Positions 33,150 to 44,890 are shown, counted from the stretch's first letter. The stretch: 64,000 nucleotides of DNA from Platynereis dumerilii (GCA_026936325.1 JAPTHN010000003.1:51018511-51082510), one strand, 5' to 3'. Program-made: numbers and translations. Notes: a model not told the origin generated them from the letters alone.

Positions 33150-33441
33150 AGTTCCCCCGTAGCCTAATTGGTAAGTGCGCTTGTCAACTGGCTTTGAGGG
33201 CGTGGGTTCAAATTTCACCCCGGGAACTCACTTTAGTCCGAGCCCATGGGACATTAAATGGAGGTGGGTTGTATCCAGTGTTCTATGCTGGGGCAACTGA
33301 AAGACCCTGGGCATCCCTGAATTAATAGGGTATGTGCCAGACTCACGGTCTTCTCATTTCATCATCATACGGCGATCACCTGCCTCGATATAGCCCACTA
33401 AGGTGCTGCAGAGGCATAAAACACAAACAAACAAACAAACA
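33150..33441 (+). mobile_element. tRNA-derived SINE (family 3) with perfect 14-bp target duplication
   Basis: The head (AGTTCCCCCGTAGCCTAATT, GGTAAGTGCGC, then B-box GGGTTCAAATTTC) imitates a tRNA. The body ends TAGCCCACTAAGGTGCTGCA and GAGGCATAAAACAC, followed by (CAAA)n. ACTAGTCATAGGTG occurs directly on both sides (33136-33149 and 33442-33455). This is direct proof of a recent target-primed insertion. Confidence 0.92.
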
Positions 33442-33455
33442 ACTAGTCATAGGTG

Positions 33456-34260
33456 TACGGCGAGCCGTTAGCACGATTTTAGGGGGGGGGAGCAAAATTT
33501 GCCTGAATTTCAACATCTAGATTTAATACCATTTCAAATTAAATTGCCTCGAAATCATTAATTTTCGATATTGTTTATTTAATGATCTGCCTGAATTGTT
33601 TAGCCTTTTTGCCCAAATCTTACTGTTTCCCTAACTTTTTGGGGGCAACCACCCCCCTCCCATACGCGTATGATACTAGTTATACAAGTAAATGCGGGAC
33701 ATTATAAGGGGCTGACAAGACGATGGTTGGGGGGGCTATGGACTTTACCCCCGGGACAAACTTTTTTTCCGTTTGCGGCACCTCGACGAACAATTTTTTC
33801 GCATGCGCACTCGCGACAAACTGTTTAATCAGAATTTTAACATTACGGTACCCTAGCTACAGGTGGAAACAAACTTTTTTTTAATTCCATGTGCTGAACA
33901 AACCTTCTGTTTTCAGTGTCAAGTGGGAAACAAACCATTTTAATCTGTGCGAAAAAATTTTGGCAACCGTTTTAATCTCTATGATTCTGATACCATTGGA
34001 ATTGTCTTTTCAAGCCGATTCTAACGATACCAAATACATAGGGATAGCAAAAATGGAAACCAAATTAATCTGGATCATCAAAGAACCAAAACCATTTTAA
34101 TCCAAAAAGGCCAAAAAACCATTACCATCCAGTGGCGCCTCTAAATACACCTTTTCATAGTGAGTACCGCCCCCCCCCCCCTGCAACATGCCAACCAAAT
34201 TTACGCATTGGTTTTCTACCATGATATTTCATCGGTATACAAAATACTGACTTCTTGTTT
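33456..34260. other. Non-coding DNA with a dispersed repeat at about 33730-34190
   Basis: The repeat holds ACAAACCATTTTAATC and CCATTGGAATTGTC-like modules and ends in a poly-C tract with TAGTGAGTACCGCCC. An inverted relative of about 340 bp lies at 59864-60205. No gene is seen. Confidence 0.6.
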
Positions 34261-35374
34261 TCTGTATCTGTATCTGTATGGGTTGAGCCACACGATTCAA
34301 TACTGAATATTGTCGTGGCTTGTGCGCCTGTAGCTAAAAGAAAGGTTAAAAAAGGTTAAAAAGGATTAAAAACAATGCATTTGCAAGAGATGCAGCTAAA
34401 ACCAGCAAGTTAAAATAAAGACAAGCAACCACTCCATATTGTGAGGTCTATGCAGGACAATTTTGCCCTGAAAGCCTCAATTTGTTCCATTGATGTCACT
34501 GTGGCAGGCAGCCCATTCCACACCGCGGTAGCAGCTGGGAAAAAATTACTTTGGTAGTTTTTATATGGGGTCTTGACTCTTGAGAATTTGATGTTGGCGC
34601 CCCTGGTATTTATTGATGTTTTATGGTTGAAAGGGCATAATGTTGATGGAAGGGCAATTTGCCCATTAATTATTTTGTACAACAAGATTGTACAACAAGA
34701 TAAGCCTGCATTGTAGCCTTCGGGTCTGAAGCCTATCCCACTTCATATCAGCTGACTTACCATCTCAGACACGCTACGATCCCGGCACCAGTCATTGTTA
34801 ATGAAACGCACTGCTCGACTTTGTACTGCTTCGAGCCATTTTACCTGTGTGTTGTTCCTCTTGTAGGGGTCCCACACTGCAGCACAGTATTCTTCGATTG
34901 GCCTTACAAAAGTACGGTAGCTTGTTTCCTTGACGCTTCGATGGCAGGAGTGGATGTTTCTCTGTAGGAATTGCCTGGTTCTGTCCGCTTTTGTGCAGGT
35001 CTTTTTCAATGCGACAATTGACACTTAGGCTGCTGTCGATGGTGACTCCTAGATATTTGGCAGATGACACTGATTCCAATGAATAATTATGGATCTTGTA
35101 GTCCTTGACGATGGTGTTCCTCGGGAGTTTACGTGTTATCTAAAACCATGCACTTTTCCTCTGCAAACTGCATCAGCCACTTGTCTTCCCATGCTTCCAA
35201 TTTCTCCAGATCGCGCTGCAGGATATCAGCATCCTCTGGCCCTTCGATGACTCGGTAGAGCATGCGGTCATCTGCAAACAATCGAGGGGTAGAGTTAAGT
35301 GAGTCGGGCAAATCATTTATATAGACCAGAAACAGCGCAGGGCCTAATACAGACCCCTGCGGGACGCCGGATGT
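34261..35374 (-). mobile_element. CR1/L2-like LINE, 3' portion
   Basis: On the minus strand this region reads SGVPQGSVLGPALFLVYIND then LFADDRMLYRV, the reverse-transcriptase core with a FADD active site. It continues through the thumb (AKYLGVTIDSSLSVN, VRPIEEYCAAVWDP) to the usual C-terminal block (MLYKIING, FFPAATAVWNGLP). The downstream part is split over more than one frame, so the copy is dead. It ends at 34261 in a short (ACAGAT)n tail, typical of CR1/L2 relatives. Its missing upstream continuation is found 8.3 kb away at 43700-43855, the other side of the fold-back element. Confidence 0.85.
35366..35374. repeat. Left target-site duplication of the 8.3-kb fold-back element
   Basis: GCCGGATGT lies at the LINE/fold-back border. 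The identical sequence is at 43700-43708. The preceding C also matches, so the duplication is 9 or 10 bp. Confidence 0.8.
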
Positions 35375-35689
35375 GGTGTCCGCCCGCCAGTCCGAGGGCC
35401 CGCCAGTCCGAGGGTCGGCGAGTCCGAAGGCCCGTCATTCCGAGGGCCCGCCAGTCCGAATTTTTGATGCCCTGAGGGCACCACGGTGCCCTGAGGGCAT
35501 CGTCTGTCAATGGTGCCCTGAGGGTATCATTTTGGGGCCCGTTAGTCCGAAAGCCGGGGTGCCGTCTGGAGGAGTGGCAAGGCCCAGCAGTCCGAAGGCC
35601 CGTCAGTCCGAAATGCCCTCAGGGCATGTCAGACTGACCTTAGGGCACCTTCAGTCTTCGGATTGTGAACCAGACTGATTTCATTTGGA

Positions 35690-35800
35690 TTGCTTGATTG
35701 CTATATTGAATAACTTGGTTGCTGCTGAATTGCCTGATTGCTATTGAATTGCCTGATTGCTATTGAATTGCCTGATTGCTATTGCATTGCCTAACTGCTA
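35690..35800. repeat. Short tandem repeat of a GATTGCTATTGAATTGCCT unit
   Basis: About four to five units just inside the left terminus of the fold-back element. Confidence 0.75.
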
Positions 35801-35865
35801 TTGGCTGGGTCACCTGGACTCATGTTGGACTGCAGTTCCAATGAAGCTTCACCACATTTCTGTGT

Positions 35866-35955
35866 CCTTCCTTCCTTTCTCCCTTCCTTCCTTCCTTCCA
35901 TTCCTTCCATCCTTCCTTCCTTCCTTCCTTCCCTCCTTCCTTCCTTCCTACCTTC
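35866..35955. repeat. (TTCC)n microsatellite
   Basis: An imperfect CTTC/TTCC run gives Arg/Lys/Glu/Gly-rich or Ser/Phe/Leu/Pro-rich frames with no coding meaning. Confidence 0.9.
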
Positions 35956-36693
35956 TTGTACATGTAATTGTGCTTTGTGCATTTAGGCCTATAAGGACAT
36001 GATACATGCATAGGTCGGAGCAGCCCCCTCAGCAGATAACTAGGCCTATGTCTCCTCTGAGCGTCCCCCCCATCCAATCGACCTTCCAGTTCAGCCCCTC
36101 CCCCCCCCCCTAGTCAGATGGCTTTCCGATGCCCTAAATTTGGATACATTGATACATTGATGATACAAGGCCCGAATCGTCCATCCATCCATGCATTAGT
36201 TCCTCTTTGTCTTCATGCAGTTGGGATTTTTCTCGAATGCATGGACTAAAATTGTAGGCTCCCTTAAAGCATAGGGAAGGACTGGCCCTGCCGGGCCGGA
36301 GAAGGCTCTAAAAGTTCCCTATACCCAAGAAGCAGTCCCTAGACATTATTATCTGTATAATGTATCTTTCAAATGGGATTAAAACAAACAGAATGAGCTA
36401 ACAGCCTGTTGTATTACACGAATACACGTAAGCTAATTTCATAGATGGTCAATCAGTTGGCCACAGATATTTATACTACACTCCTAAATGCAAGCTTTTA
36501 CACTGGCTGTGCCATTGATATCCAATCAATAGATTGTACTCGACCCAAAGCCTGCAATGCACAGAGCTTTTTAGGGACTTTTTGGGGCCTTCCCTAAGCT
36601 TAGTGTCCCTTAAGGGACCCTCCCTAAAATTTTAATTCCATTTGTGAAAAATCCCTAATTTGGGAAAAAGTGCCGTGAAAACAGTGTCCTTAG

Positions 36694-37034
36694 GGGTGCT
36701 CTGAGGAGAAACAAACGCGCCCTGAGGAGAAACAAATGTGCCCTGAGGAGAAACTAATGCGCCCTGTGGAGAAATAAATGTGCCATGAGGAGAAACAAAT
36801 GCGCCCTGAGGAGAAACAAATGTGCCTTGAGGAGAAGCAAATATGCCATGAGGAGAAACAAAATTTAATGTGCCCTGAGGAGAAACAAATGTGCCCTGAG
36901 GAGAAACAAATGTGCCCTGAGGATAAACAATGTGCCATGAGGATACCAAATGTGCCCTGAGGAGAAACAAATGTGCCATGAGGAGAAACAAATATGCCCT
37001 GAGGAGAAACAAATGTGCCATGAGGAGAAACAAA
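36694..37034. repeat. Minisatellite 1: 21-bp units (TGCCCTGAGGAGAAACAAA core)
   Basis: About 16 units, with variants at the CCCTG position (CCATG, CCTTG). Because 21 is a multiple of three and the minus strand lacks stops, the array yields a misleading long minus-strand frame (36632-37222) rich in FVSPQGT. Confidence 0.9.
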
Positions 37035-39044
37035 TAGGCAAATTTCTGAAAAGTTGGGCCAACGTGAATCCCTATCTTTAGAGGTGTAGCTGTCGGGGTA
37101 TATTCACCCAGGGATGTTGTTAATATTTTTTTCTGCTGTAGAACAATTTGATGTAGCAACTCAAAACGTGTTTTCTTAAAAATAGTCCATGTAACATACA
37201 TGTAACGCACATAAATAGTCACGCTTCAAATACAAAGTGTGACTTAAGTTACGTGATTGCTTAGATTAATTTCAAACAACAGAATCCCATTTTTCAGAAA
37301 TTTTGGATGGAAGTCACAATAGTAACGTTTTTTTCTGCATTTCTCAGTATTGCCCTTATAGCAACAAAATTATGGTCCTGGACAGTCCTACCTGGAGAGT
37401 AAAATAATATAAGACATAAGTTTGGTGTCCTCAGTGAATTAGGATTGCCAAAATATATAAAAAGGTCGACGAAACATACACAAAATCATAAAGTGTGACT
37501 TATGTTACTATTGCTCAGAAAAATATGATATATGTCGTGAATATATTAATATCACAAGTCAATTTGGAACTTTTTTGCATGACTGTTGTGACTTCTTATA
37601 AAATAATTAACGACTCTTCTCTCAGTGAAGAAAGTTTGACTTATGTTACTTATTGCTCAGTAAAATCCGAAATCTGTCGTGAATATTGTGACTCCATCTT
37701 AAAATAAAATCAACTGCATCAGTTGAGTTTGACCTAAGTTTAGTGCCCTTTAAGCCTGTCAACTTCATATATTACAGCCAGAAAATTTGATACATAAAAA
37801 GAGTCGACTGCTGCACTGTGAAAATAGCACTTGGTGTGTCATCATGCTGATGATTTGTCATGGTCATACCCAAAACTTTTAATGTTAATTTGATTTGAGG
37901 AGATCCCGCTCATTGATGACAGGCAAACGAAAGATTATGCATCTGATTTTTAATCTAAAATCGGTTATGACAAATCACATGACCTGCTCTTGATCATGAC
38001 TAATCAAACAGCCTCTATGTTTCCCATGTTGATTGTAGATAGATAGATAGATAGTTAGATAGTCACCGCAGACTTAGGAAATCTGTTCAATAATTCACAA
38101 ACAGGAATGGGGGAACACAGGAGATTGACCATGGGAACTGGGGAACATAAGACGTGGGGGACATAGGATCCATGGAGCTTAGGTACACTGCACATTGAAC
38201 TGTAGATAGTAACATCAGTCACAGCAGTGCAAGTTTAAAACTGAGAGGAAAGAGCCTGATGATCAATACAAGGCAGGGAGACATATCATTATGGAGACAA
38301 GCCTAAAGACTGCATGGTTCCATCACTGCATGCTGGCCCCATCACCACAGACTTAGGAAATCTGTTCAATAATTTACAAACCCGAATGAGGGAACACATG
38401 AAATGGGACCATGGGAACTGGGGCACATAAGACATGGGGATTGGGGGACATAAGCCTGGCAAACATAGAATCTGGGGAACATAGGATCCACAGAAAATGG
38501 GCACACATCCCACTGTTCATACTAACATCAGTCACACTAGTATATGCATAAAACTGAGGGGGAAAGATCCCGATGTTCATTACAAGAGAGCAAGGCATAT
38601 GGCTTAGGAAATAAGTTTAATCATTCACAAACATAAATGGGGACCATAGGAACTTGGGTAATTGAGACCTGAGAAAATATCCAGATACCAGACATTTTTT
38701 AAAGTGTGTATATTCCCTGGATGATGGTCAAATGAGTCACACTAGCAGCATTTGCACTTGCACAGGTTAATAGTCACAACAGTTACATTTTCAAAATTGT
38801 GACTATAGCTACTTCCTCTTGTGGGTTTTTATCAAAAATGTGTTAGTCACACAAGTCACAAGTAACAAAATTGCCAGTTTTTCACCCACTTATCCTGCCA
38901 ATACATATGGACCAAAATCTTTTTTTGGCCATTTCTGACGCCTAAAACAATTTTTCATGCGCATGTTATATGTGATTTCCAACATATTATTTTTTGATGC
39001 TGGGGACACTTTTTCCCCCCTTTTTCAGAAATTTGCCTAAGTGT
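37035..39044. other. Non-coding interior of the fold-back element, with a large tandem repeat at 38069-38690
   Basis: Three diverged copies of a unit of about 260 bp start near 38069, 38347 and 38603, each with CTTAGGAAATCTGTTCAATA-like openings. A short (GATA)n run lies at about 38037-38062. Variants of GTGACTTAAGTTAC and GTGACTTATGTTAC recur at 37230-37660. No gene is supported. Confidence 0.65.
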
Positions 39045-39480
39045 ACCCCGAGGAACACAAATGTGCCCTGAGGAACACAAATGTGCCCTGAGGAACACAA
39101 ATGTGCCCTGAGGAACACAAATGTGCCACGAGGAACACAAATGTGCCCTGAGGAACACAAATGTGCCCAGAGGAACACAAATATGCCCTGAGGAACACAA
39201 ATATGCCCTGAGGAACACAAATATGCCCTGAGGAACACAAATATGCCCTGAGGAACACTAAAGGTGCCCTGAGGAACACTAAAGGTGCTCTGAGGAACAC
39301 TAAAGGTGCTCTGAGGAACACTAAAGGTGCTCTGAGGAACACTAAAGGTGCTCTGAGGAACACTAAAGGTGCTCTGAAGAACACTAAAGGTGCTCTGAAG
39401 AACACTAAAGGTGCTCTGAAGAACACTAAAGGTGCTCTGAAGAACACTAAAGGTGCTCTGAAGAACACTAAAGGTGCCCG
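39045..39480. repeat. Minisatellite 2: 20-21 bp units (GCCCTGAGGAACACAAA and GCTCTGAGGAACACTAAA)
   Basis: About ten units of the first type are followed by about eleven of the second, nearly uniform type. They share the GCCCTGAGG core with minisatellite 1 and with the terminal subrepeats (TGCCCTGAGGGCACC). Confidence 0.92.
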
Positions 39481-40105
39481 AGGAATTAAGAAGTTCCCTA
39501 AGGAACACAAATGTGCCCTGAGAAAAAAAAAGTGGCCTAAGGAACACAAGAGTGTCCTGAGTAAGATTATGGTGCTTTTATTCAATAAGAAACAGAAGTT
39601 TGCCCAAAAGGGGACTAAAATGGGCTAAGGAACACAAGTTAGAGTGCCTTGAGGAGCAAGAGAGTATCCTGAGAAACAAATAGTGACATGAAAAGAATGT
39701 CACAAGAAAAAAGTTCACTAAGGATTAAGACAAAATTGCACTGAGGAACCAAAAAGTGCCCTAACAAAACAAGAGTGCCCTGAGGAAAAAAAGGGTGCTT
39801 TAAGGAACACAAGAGTGCCCTAAGGAAAAAGAGGGTGTCCAAAGGAACACAAGAGTGCCCTAAGAAGAACAAGAGTGCCCTGAGGAAAAATAGGGTGCTT
39901 TAAGGAAAATAAGAGTGCCCTGGGGAACCCAAGAGTACCCTAAGAAAACAAGAGTTCCCTAAGGAAAAAGCGGGTGTTCAAAGGAACACAAGAGTGCCCT
40001 GATAAACACCAGAGTGCCCTGGGGAACAAAATCTTGAATGCCCGAGGAACACAATAATGCCCCAGGGAATACAAGAGTAGCCTTAGGAACATAAGAGTAA
40101 CCATT
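39481..40105. repeat. Degenerate continuation of minisatellite 2
   Basis: Irregular units such as GAGTGCCCTAAGGAACACAA and GTGCCCTGAGGAAAAA continue from the uniform array, with decaying spacing. Confidence 0.8.
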
Positions 40106-40470
40106 ATCTATCTAACCATCTAGATATCTATCTTGATATCTATTTATCTATCTATCTATCTATGGCAAATTTTGGAGGGAGGGGGGTAGACTGGTAGTAA
40201 GTCCACAAATTAGCACTGTAACTTCAGTGGATACAAGTATGCCACTGATAGATAGTAGATAGATAGATAGACAGGTTGTTTCTTTATATTTGGATAGATA
40301 GATAGATGTATAGATAGATTAAATGATTGATTGATTGATTGATCTGACTGACTTTTTGACTAATTGACTGACTGCCTAACTAATTGATTGATTGATTGAT
40401 TGGTAGATTGATTGACTGATTGACTGATTGATTGAGTGATTGATTGATTGATTGATTTGTTGATTGATTA
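40106..40470. repeat. Simple repeats (ATCT)n, (GATA)n and (GATT)n
   Basis: ATCT runs lie at 40110-40165, GATA runs at 40255-40315 and GATT runs at 40320-40465, inside the fold-back element. Confidence 0.85.
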
Positions 40471-43400
40471 ACTGGTGTGACCAATTTATATAAAATAAAA
40501 TAAAATGACAGAAATTTTCTGCAAACAACATGGTCTAGTTCGGGCCAGAGTCATCAAATTTTGACAATTTTGGTACCATTGGAATCGTCTAGTCTTATGG
40601 TATCAAATATATTGGGGTCGCAAACCATTGTGTTCCCTCGCAGACTGAACATAAATTCTGAAATTTCCATTCAAATCTGAGCATTATTAAGAAAGTTATG
40701 GTATATCTTGAAGAAAGGGTTTCTTCAAGAGTATATTGACCACTGCACTAGAAATATAGCAGCAATGAAAGCCAGATGATTGGTCAATACCAGGGAGGGG
40801 GGGGGGGCGGAGAAGGACAAGACAAAGGGCCGCCCTGCATGGGGAAAAATTTATTGGGGGCTGGTCTACCTCCATGGCACCTCCCTTGTCTTAGCCCCCC
40901 TAGGACAATTAGTGAACCTTGAATTTACGAATGCATCAAAATCACATTACAGCAAATCATATGTTCTCTCTGGTTTAATAGTTTCTATGAAGAGTAAAAT
41001 GCCCAAATCACGGGACAGCAAATCACATTTTGCCAAATTGATGAAGTTGGTGTATTGAACTAAATATTTAGTTGCCCATATTTGGACATCATTTGTAAAA
41101 CTTTTCAACATACATAAATTCTTCCATATTATTTCAATCAAACTCAAAATTATATTTCATCATGATGATATAGAAAGTGCTTAGTATATGTTACTGTGGA
41201 TTATTGCTTGAAATGTTTACAACTTGACAAATCCTGACAGAAAATCGCCCAAATATTTTGAAACAAGAAAGGCCAGATTTTATTCTCTTTTTTCCCGAAA
41301 AAATGTTCTTGTTTATTTTTTATCTCACAGCTTGTGAAGTCAGGATGAACTCACAACTGTATATCACACAGTGAGCTCAATGTGAGCTCAAAGCAGTGGA
41401 GCCATGGTTGGCTCACACTTCGTATGTTTGTCGTCACATGTGTGAGTTTCATATAATCATATATATATATGATTTAATAATGATTTTCCTATTGTAAGCA
41501 CACTTTTTGTAAACTCAGGGTCAACTAATAAACAGATGTCCTACCATGATCTCAATATGGAGCCAGTTCATGATTGACTCATACTTTGTCATCACATGTG
41601 TTAGTTCCAGGGCCGTATCAGCACATTTTTGGGCCCCGGGCAAACTGTTTCTAATGGGCCCCCAGGGGCGGACCCGGAGGACGGACTGGCCCAACAGTGG
41701 GCACCTGAACAAAATCATTGAAGGACCCCTGTTATCGCAATAGCGTCGTCTTCAATCTTGCATTCTGAACCAATTTTTATCTCGATATACCTGCATAAAA
41801 GACCACAGTAATTCATGAATTCCATGGTAACGGAATCACAGAAAAAGCACAAAAATTACACTTTAATAATGCATTACAAAATTTGTGATCGCAGAAATTA
41901 TGACTTAGTAATCTATTTTGACTTAAATGAATATAAACTAGCATTTCTAATACATAGAATGTCTGTGATCAGCCCGAGGGGTTTTTTACCGCAACCTGAA
42001 CACCGCATAACGGAATCACGGACAAAAATTGCAAATTTTGCTACCTTTTGATTTCATTATCTGATTTAAGAAAAGTGCTCCAAGTATGGAAAAGATAGAC
42101 TAGCCGTCATCATCCCAGGGATATACTCTAAAAGCCTTTTGATATCAATTATGTCTGAGATTGCTCAGATGGAAATTATGCTGACCTCTTTTGGACAAGG
42201 TGCAGAAGAAAGAAGAAACCTGTGTGATTCCGTTACGCTGTCTGATGTGATTCCGTTACGCTCAATGGAAATTGGCTTATGCGTCAACAAAATCCTACCA
42301 TGGCAAAAATTCTTTAAAATTTGTAAATTTCAAGTATATTTTTGGTAGCACTTGGTGATGTCAACATCAAACATCTAGACCCAACATATCTGTCTGTATT
42401 GAAGCCTTAGAAAATAACATTTTTCTTATTTTTTTCAGCCAAAATAATTGAATTAATTGAAAAAAAAAACATGATTTCCTGGAAATATATAGCAGAAAAT
42501 AATCTAAGTGGCACCAATTTCTCAAGATTTATGAGCATACCAGATGAGCAATCATATCTGGATTAGAAATAATTTTATTTCATTGTGGACATCCCAGGCA
42601 GAGAAGAGTCTGGTCCCGAGGCCTCCAACACTGGCCAAAACAACCCGATACTGCTCCCCCCGACTCCTCTGTCAATTACCTGGCTATATTCTAGTGTAGA
42701 CCACATTCTAGTCAGAATTTCGATAGTTGATGCAGACCACATTTCGTAATAGCAAAGTTGCTTACATGGGAAAGCGTAGACACATAGATAGAACCAGAGA
42801 CATACATGTAGGCCTACATGTACAGAGACAGTCAGACAGAGACATCTATGGAGACAGAGATATATATAAAGACAGAGACATAGATAGATAGATAAATAGA
42901 TAGATAAATAGAAAGATAGATAGATCTATAGATAGATAGATCAATATGATGTTGATACAGCTCCATACAGACCAGAGCATTTTTTAAGGATTTTCGACTG
43001 GGAGACCAAGGGATCTACGAAACAACATTACTCTTAGTGGCGCAATGCGCGACATTTACAGATCAGCTGAAGATCCATTGACATACTTATGATTATACAT
43101 CTACCTATGTAGCAGCCATTGTAGCTTGCAAAAAATTATTTGAATTTTTGAGGTGATTTCTGGTTGGCTTATTCCCACCATTAATCAGCTTCACAAATTT
43201 TTTATAAAAATTGTAATTAGTCAGAAAGACCACATAATCTGAAACACAATTTTTGGAAAGACTATAAAGAATATTTCTGATATAAAATTAAATTGCACCC
43301 AAGAACTTCAAAATTAAGGCAGACAACCAAGTGTGCAACAAAAGTCCCAAAAAAAGTTGGTCTCCCAGTGACACAAATTCAACAATGACATGCGAGACCA

Positions 43401-43488
43401 AATCTGTCCACTGGGAGACTATGTTAAAAAATGCACTGATACAGACTATCCCCCCAAAGACATTGTCCATCCCTAGGCGTCCATCCCT
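40471..43488. other. Non-coding right interior of the fold-back element
   Basis: No gene is supported. It contains a diverged tandem duplication around 41340-41610 (GTGAGCTCAATGTGAGCTCA and relatives), an inverted-repeat element at 41820-42271, and a (GATA)n run near 42880-42945. Confidence 0.6.
41820..42271. mobile_element. Small inverted-repeat element with a repeated GTAACGGAATCAC motif
   Basis: The left end, TCCATGGTAACGGAATCAC, is matched by the inverted right end, TCCATTGAGCGTAACGGAAT. The core motif occurs four times (near 41827, 42008, 42224 and 42246), two in each orientation. It is about 450 bp, non-coding, and inside the fold-back element. Confidence 0.55.
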
Positions 43489-43699
43489 GGGGACATATCA
43501 CAGTGTGGTGATGCCCTCAGGACACGTCAGATTCGGACTGGCGGGCCCTCGGAATAGCGGACCCCTAGCGACGATCGTAAGCGGTGCCCTAGGGGCACCT
43601 CAGACTAAAGATGCATGCCCTGAGGGCACCTCGGAGTGGCGGGCCCTCGGACTCGCGGGCCCGCGATTTGGCGGGCCCTCGGACTTATAGGGTGTCACC
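43489..43699. repeat. Right inverted terminus of the 8.3-kb fold-back element
   Basis: GGCGGGCCCTCGGACT-like subrepeats, the inverse of those at 35380-35470, are interspersed with TGCCCTGAGGGCACC. They end in GGGTGTCACC against the target duplication. Confidence 0.8.
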
Positions 43700-43855
43700 G
43701 CCGGATGTTACAGGCGCTATTTATGATTCCTGGCCTTCAACAACAACTACTAGAGTCCTCTCTGAGTGGAAATTATTTATCCAATTAAGCATCTGTCCAT
43801 CAATTCCATAGTATTTTAATTTAGCAATTTTGTGGCGCATAAGGCTATTAATTCC
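43700..43855 (-). mobile_element. CR1/L2-like LINE, displaced upstream portion
   Basis: The minus strand reads RHKIAKLKYYGIDGQMLNWI, then VVVVEGQES, one stop, and IAPVTSGG. This is the reverse-transcriptase stretch just before the SGVPQGS motif at 35366. The two pieces are therefore halves of one LINE copy separated by the fold-back insertion. LINE similarity fades past about 43855, so the copy was 5'-truncated on arrival. Confidence 0.8.
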
Positions 43856-44890
43856 TAAAATTCAGTCAATTAGGCTTAAAACGCTTCTTAAAATAGCTCT
43901 AGGACACACTGCATTGTCAGCCTTTCCTGTTCATTGCATTTCCTCTGTTAAATACAACACCAGGTGTCAGTTCTGTCATGATCCTTCGACTGCCACTCCA
44001 CCTACCAGAAACAACTTTGCTTTAGTCTTGTTGGAAGAATTCCTTCACCTGGCCTCGATGGATAAGGGGCCGACCATACGATAGTTGCGGGTTGCGATAA
44101 CAAAGTGCCGTCTTCTGGCAAAATCCACACTATTAAAATTTACAAGAAAATTGTGTCTGAAAAAAATATACAGGCCTAGATCGGATATTTGTAGTTATAT
44201 AATGTTATGTTAGATAATGGGATCTTTTAAAGGGACTTGTTTTGGAGGTGATTATATTTCCATTCACAGCTTCAATTTAATTCAATGTCGCAAGTTCCTA
44301 CATGACTGATCTCTTTCTGCTTCATGAAAAGTCTCAGCAGAGCCACAGTGTATGGTGAGACAGGGAAGTTTCCTTTGCATCTTAGACAACAAATGAGAAT
44401 GATATAATTATTGGCTTAAACTTGAAAAAATGTTTGAATTTTCAGAAAAATGTACCTTCATGAACGTGCTCGTTCAGCAAAATAAAACAGGTACTAGAGA
44501 ACAACAATATACAGTTCGGAGAAATTAATGAGACAGACCTAATAAATGAAACGATCTCTAAGATGTTAAAAGAGAAACTATACCTAAAGTATCAAAATGA
44601 ATGACTCAACTAAGCAACCAAAACTTAGAACTTATAGATTATTGAAGACTGATTTCAGAATAAGAACCTTATTTACTACATAATATTAACAGCAGTGGCG
44701 TATATGGACAGGATTTTTTCCAGGGGGGCAAACCACTAGGACATTTCCCAAAAATTGTAGTCAGAATTTGGAAGTCCGTCTGAAGATATGGGAGTCCATA
44801 TTCAACAGCTTATCGCGTATCGTGCATTGTAACACAATGTTAGAAAATTCTTTCAGAATCTCATTGCTGTGGTACATAGTTGTCCCTAAA
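43856..44890. other. Non-coding DNA between LINE remnant and MITE
   Basis: The plus-strand frame of 84 residues at 43830-44084 has no recognised motif. Nothing else is identified. Confidence 0.5.

Larger units (their letters stand above)
35375..43699. mobile_element. 8.3-kb fold-back (TU-like) element with subrepeat-built inverted termini
   Basis: The left end begins GGTGTCCGCCCGCCAGTCC. The right end, read inverted, begins GGTGACACCCTATAAGTCC. Both then run into repeats of a 16-bp GC-rich unit (AGTCCGAGGGCCCGCC). Left terminus about 35375-35680, right about 43489-43699. The element splits a LINE and is bordered by a 9-10 bp direct repeat of LINE sequence. Inside are minisatellite arrays, simple repeats, another inverted-repeat element (41820-42271) and non-coding DNA, with no transposase recognised. 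Long inverted ends of short tandem subrepeats are the defining trait of Drosophila FB and sea urchin TU elements. Assignment to that class is inference. Confidence 0.75.

Noticed and set aside
33150-33232. Possible genuine tRNA gene
   Set aside because: The A- and B-box likeness is followed by a SINE body, a (CAAA)n tail and flanking target duplications, so it is a SINE head.
35791-36077. Arg/Lys/Glu/Gly-rich minus-strand frames
   Set aside because: Produced by a (TTCC)n microsatellite.
36632-37222. Long minus-strand open frame of 196 codons rich in FVSPQGT repeats
   Set aside because: It is a 21-bp minisatellite read in frame; units divisible by three with no stop create such frames. No start context or domain.
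38987-39585. Two overlapping minus-strand frames of 182-186 codons (TFSVLQS / APLVFFR repeats)
   Set aside because: Both come from the same 20-21 bp minisatellite in different frames, which shows that neither is selected for coding.
36694-40105. Possible CRISPR-like array
   Set aside because: Units are contiguous without unique spacers, and the genome is eukaryotic; these are minisatellites.
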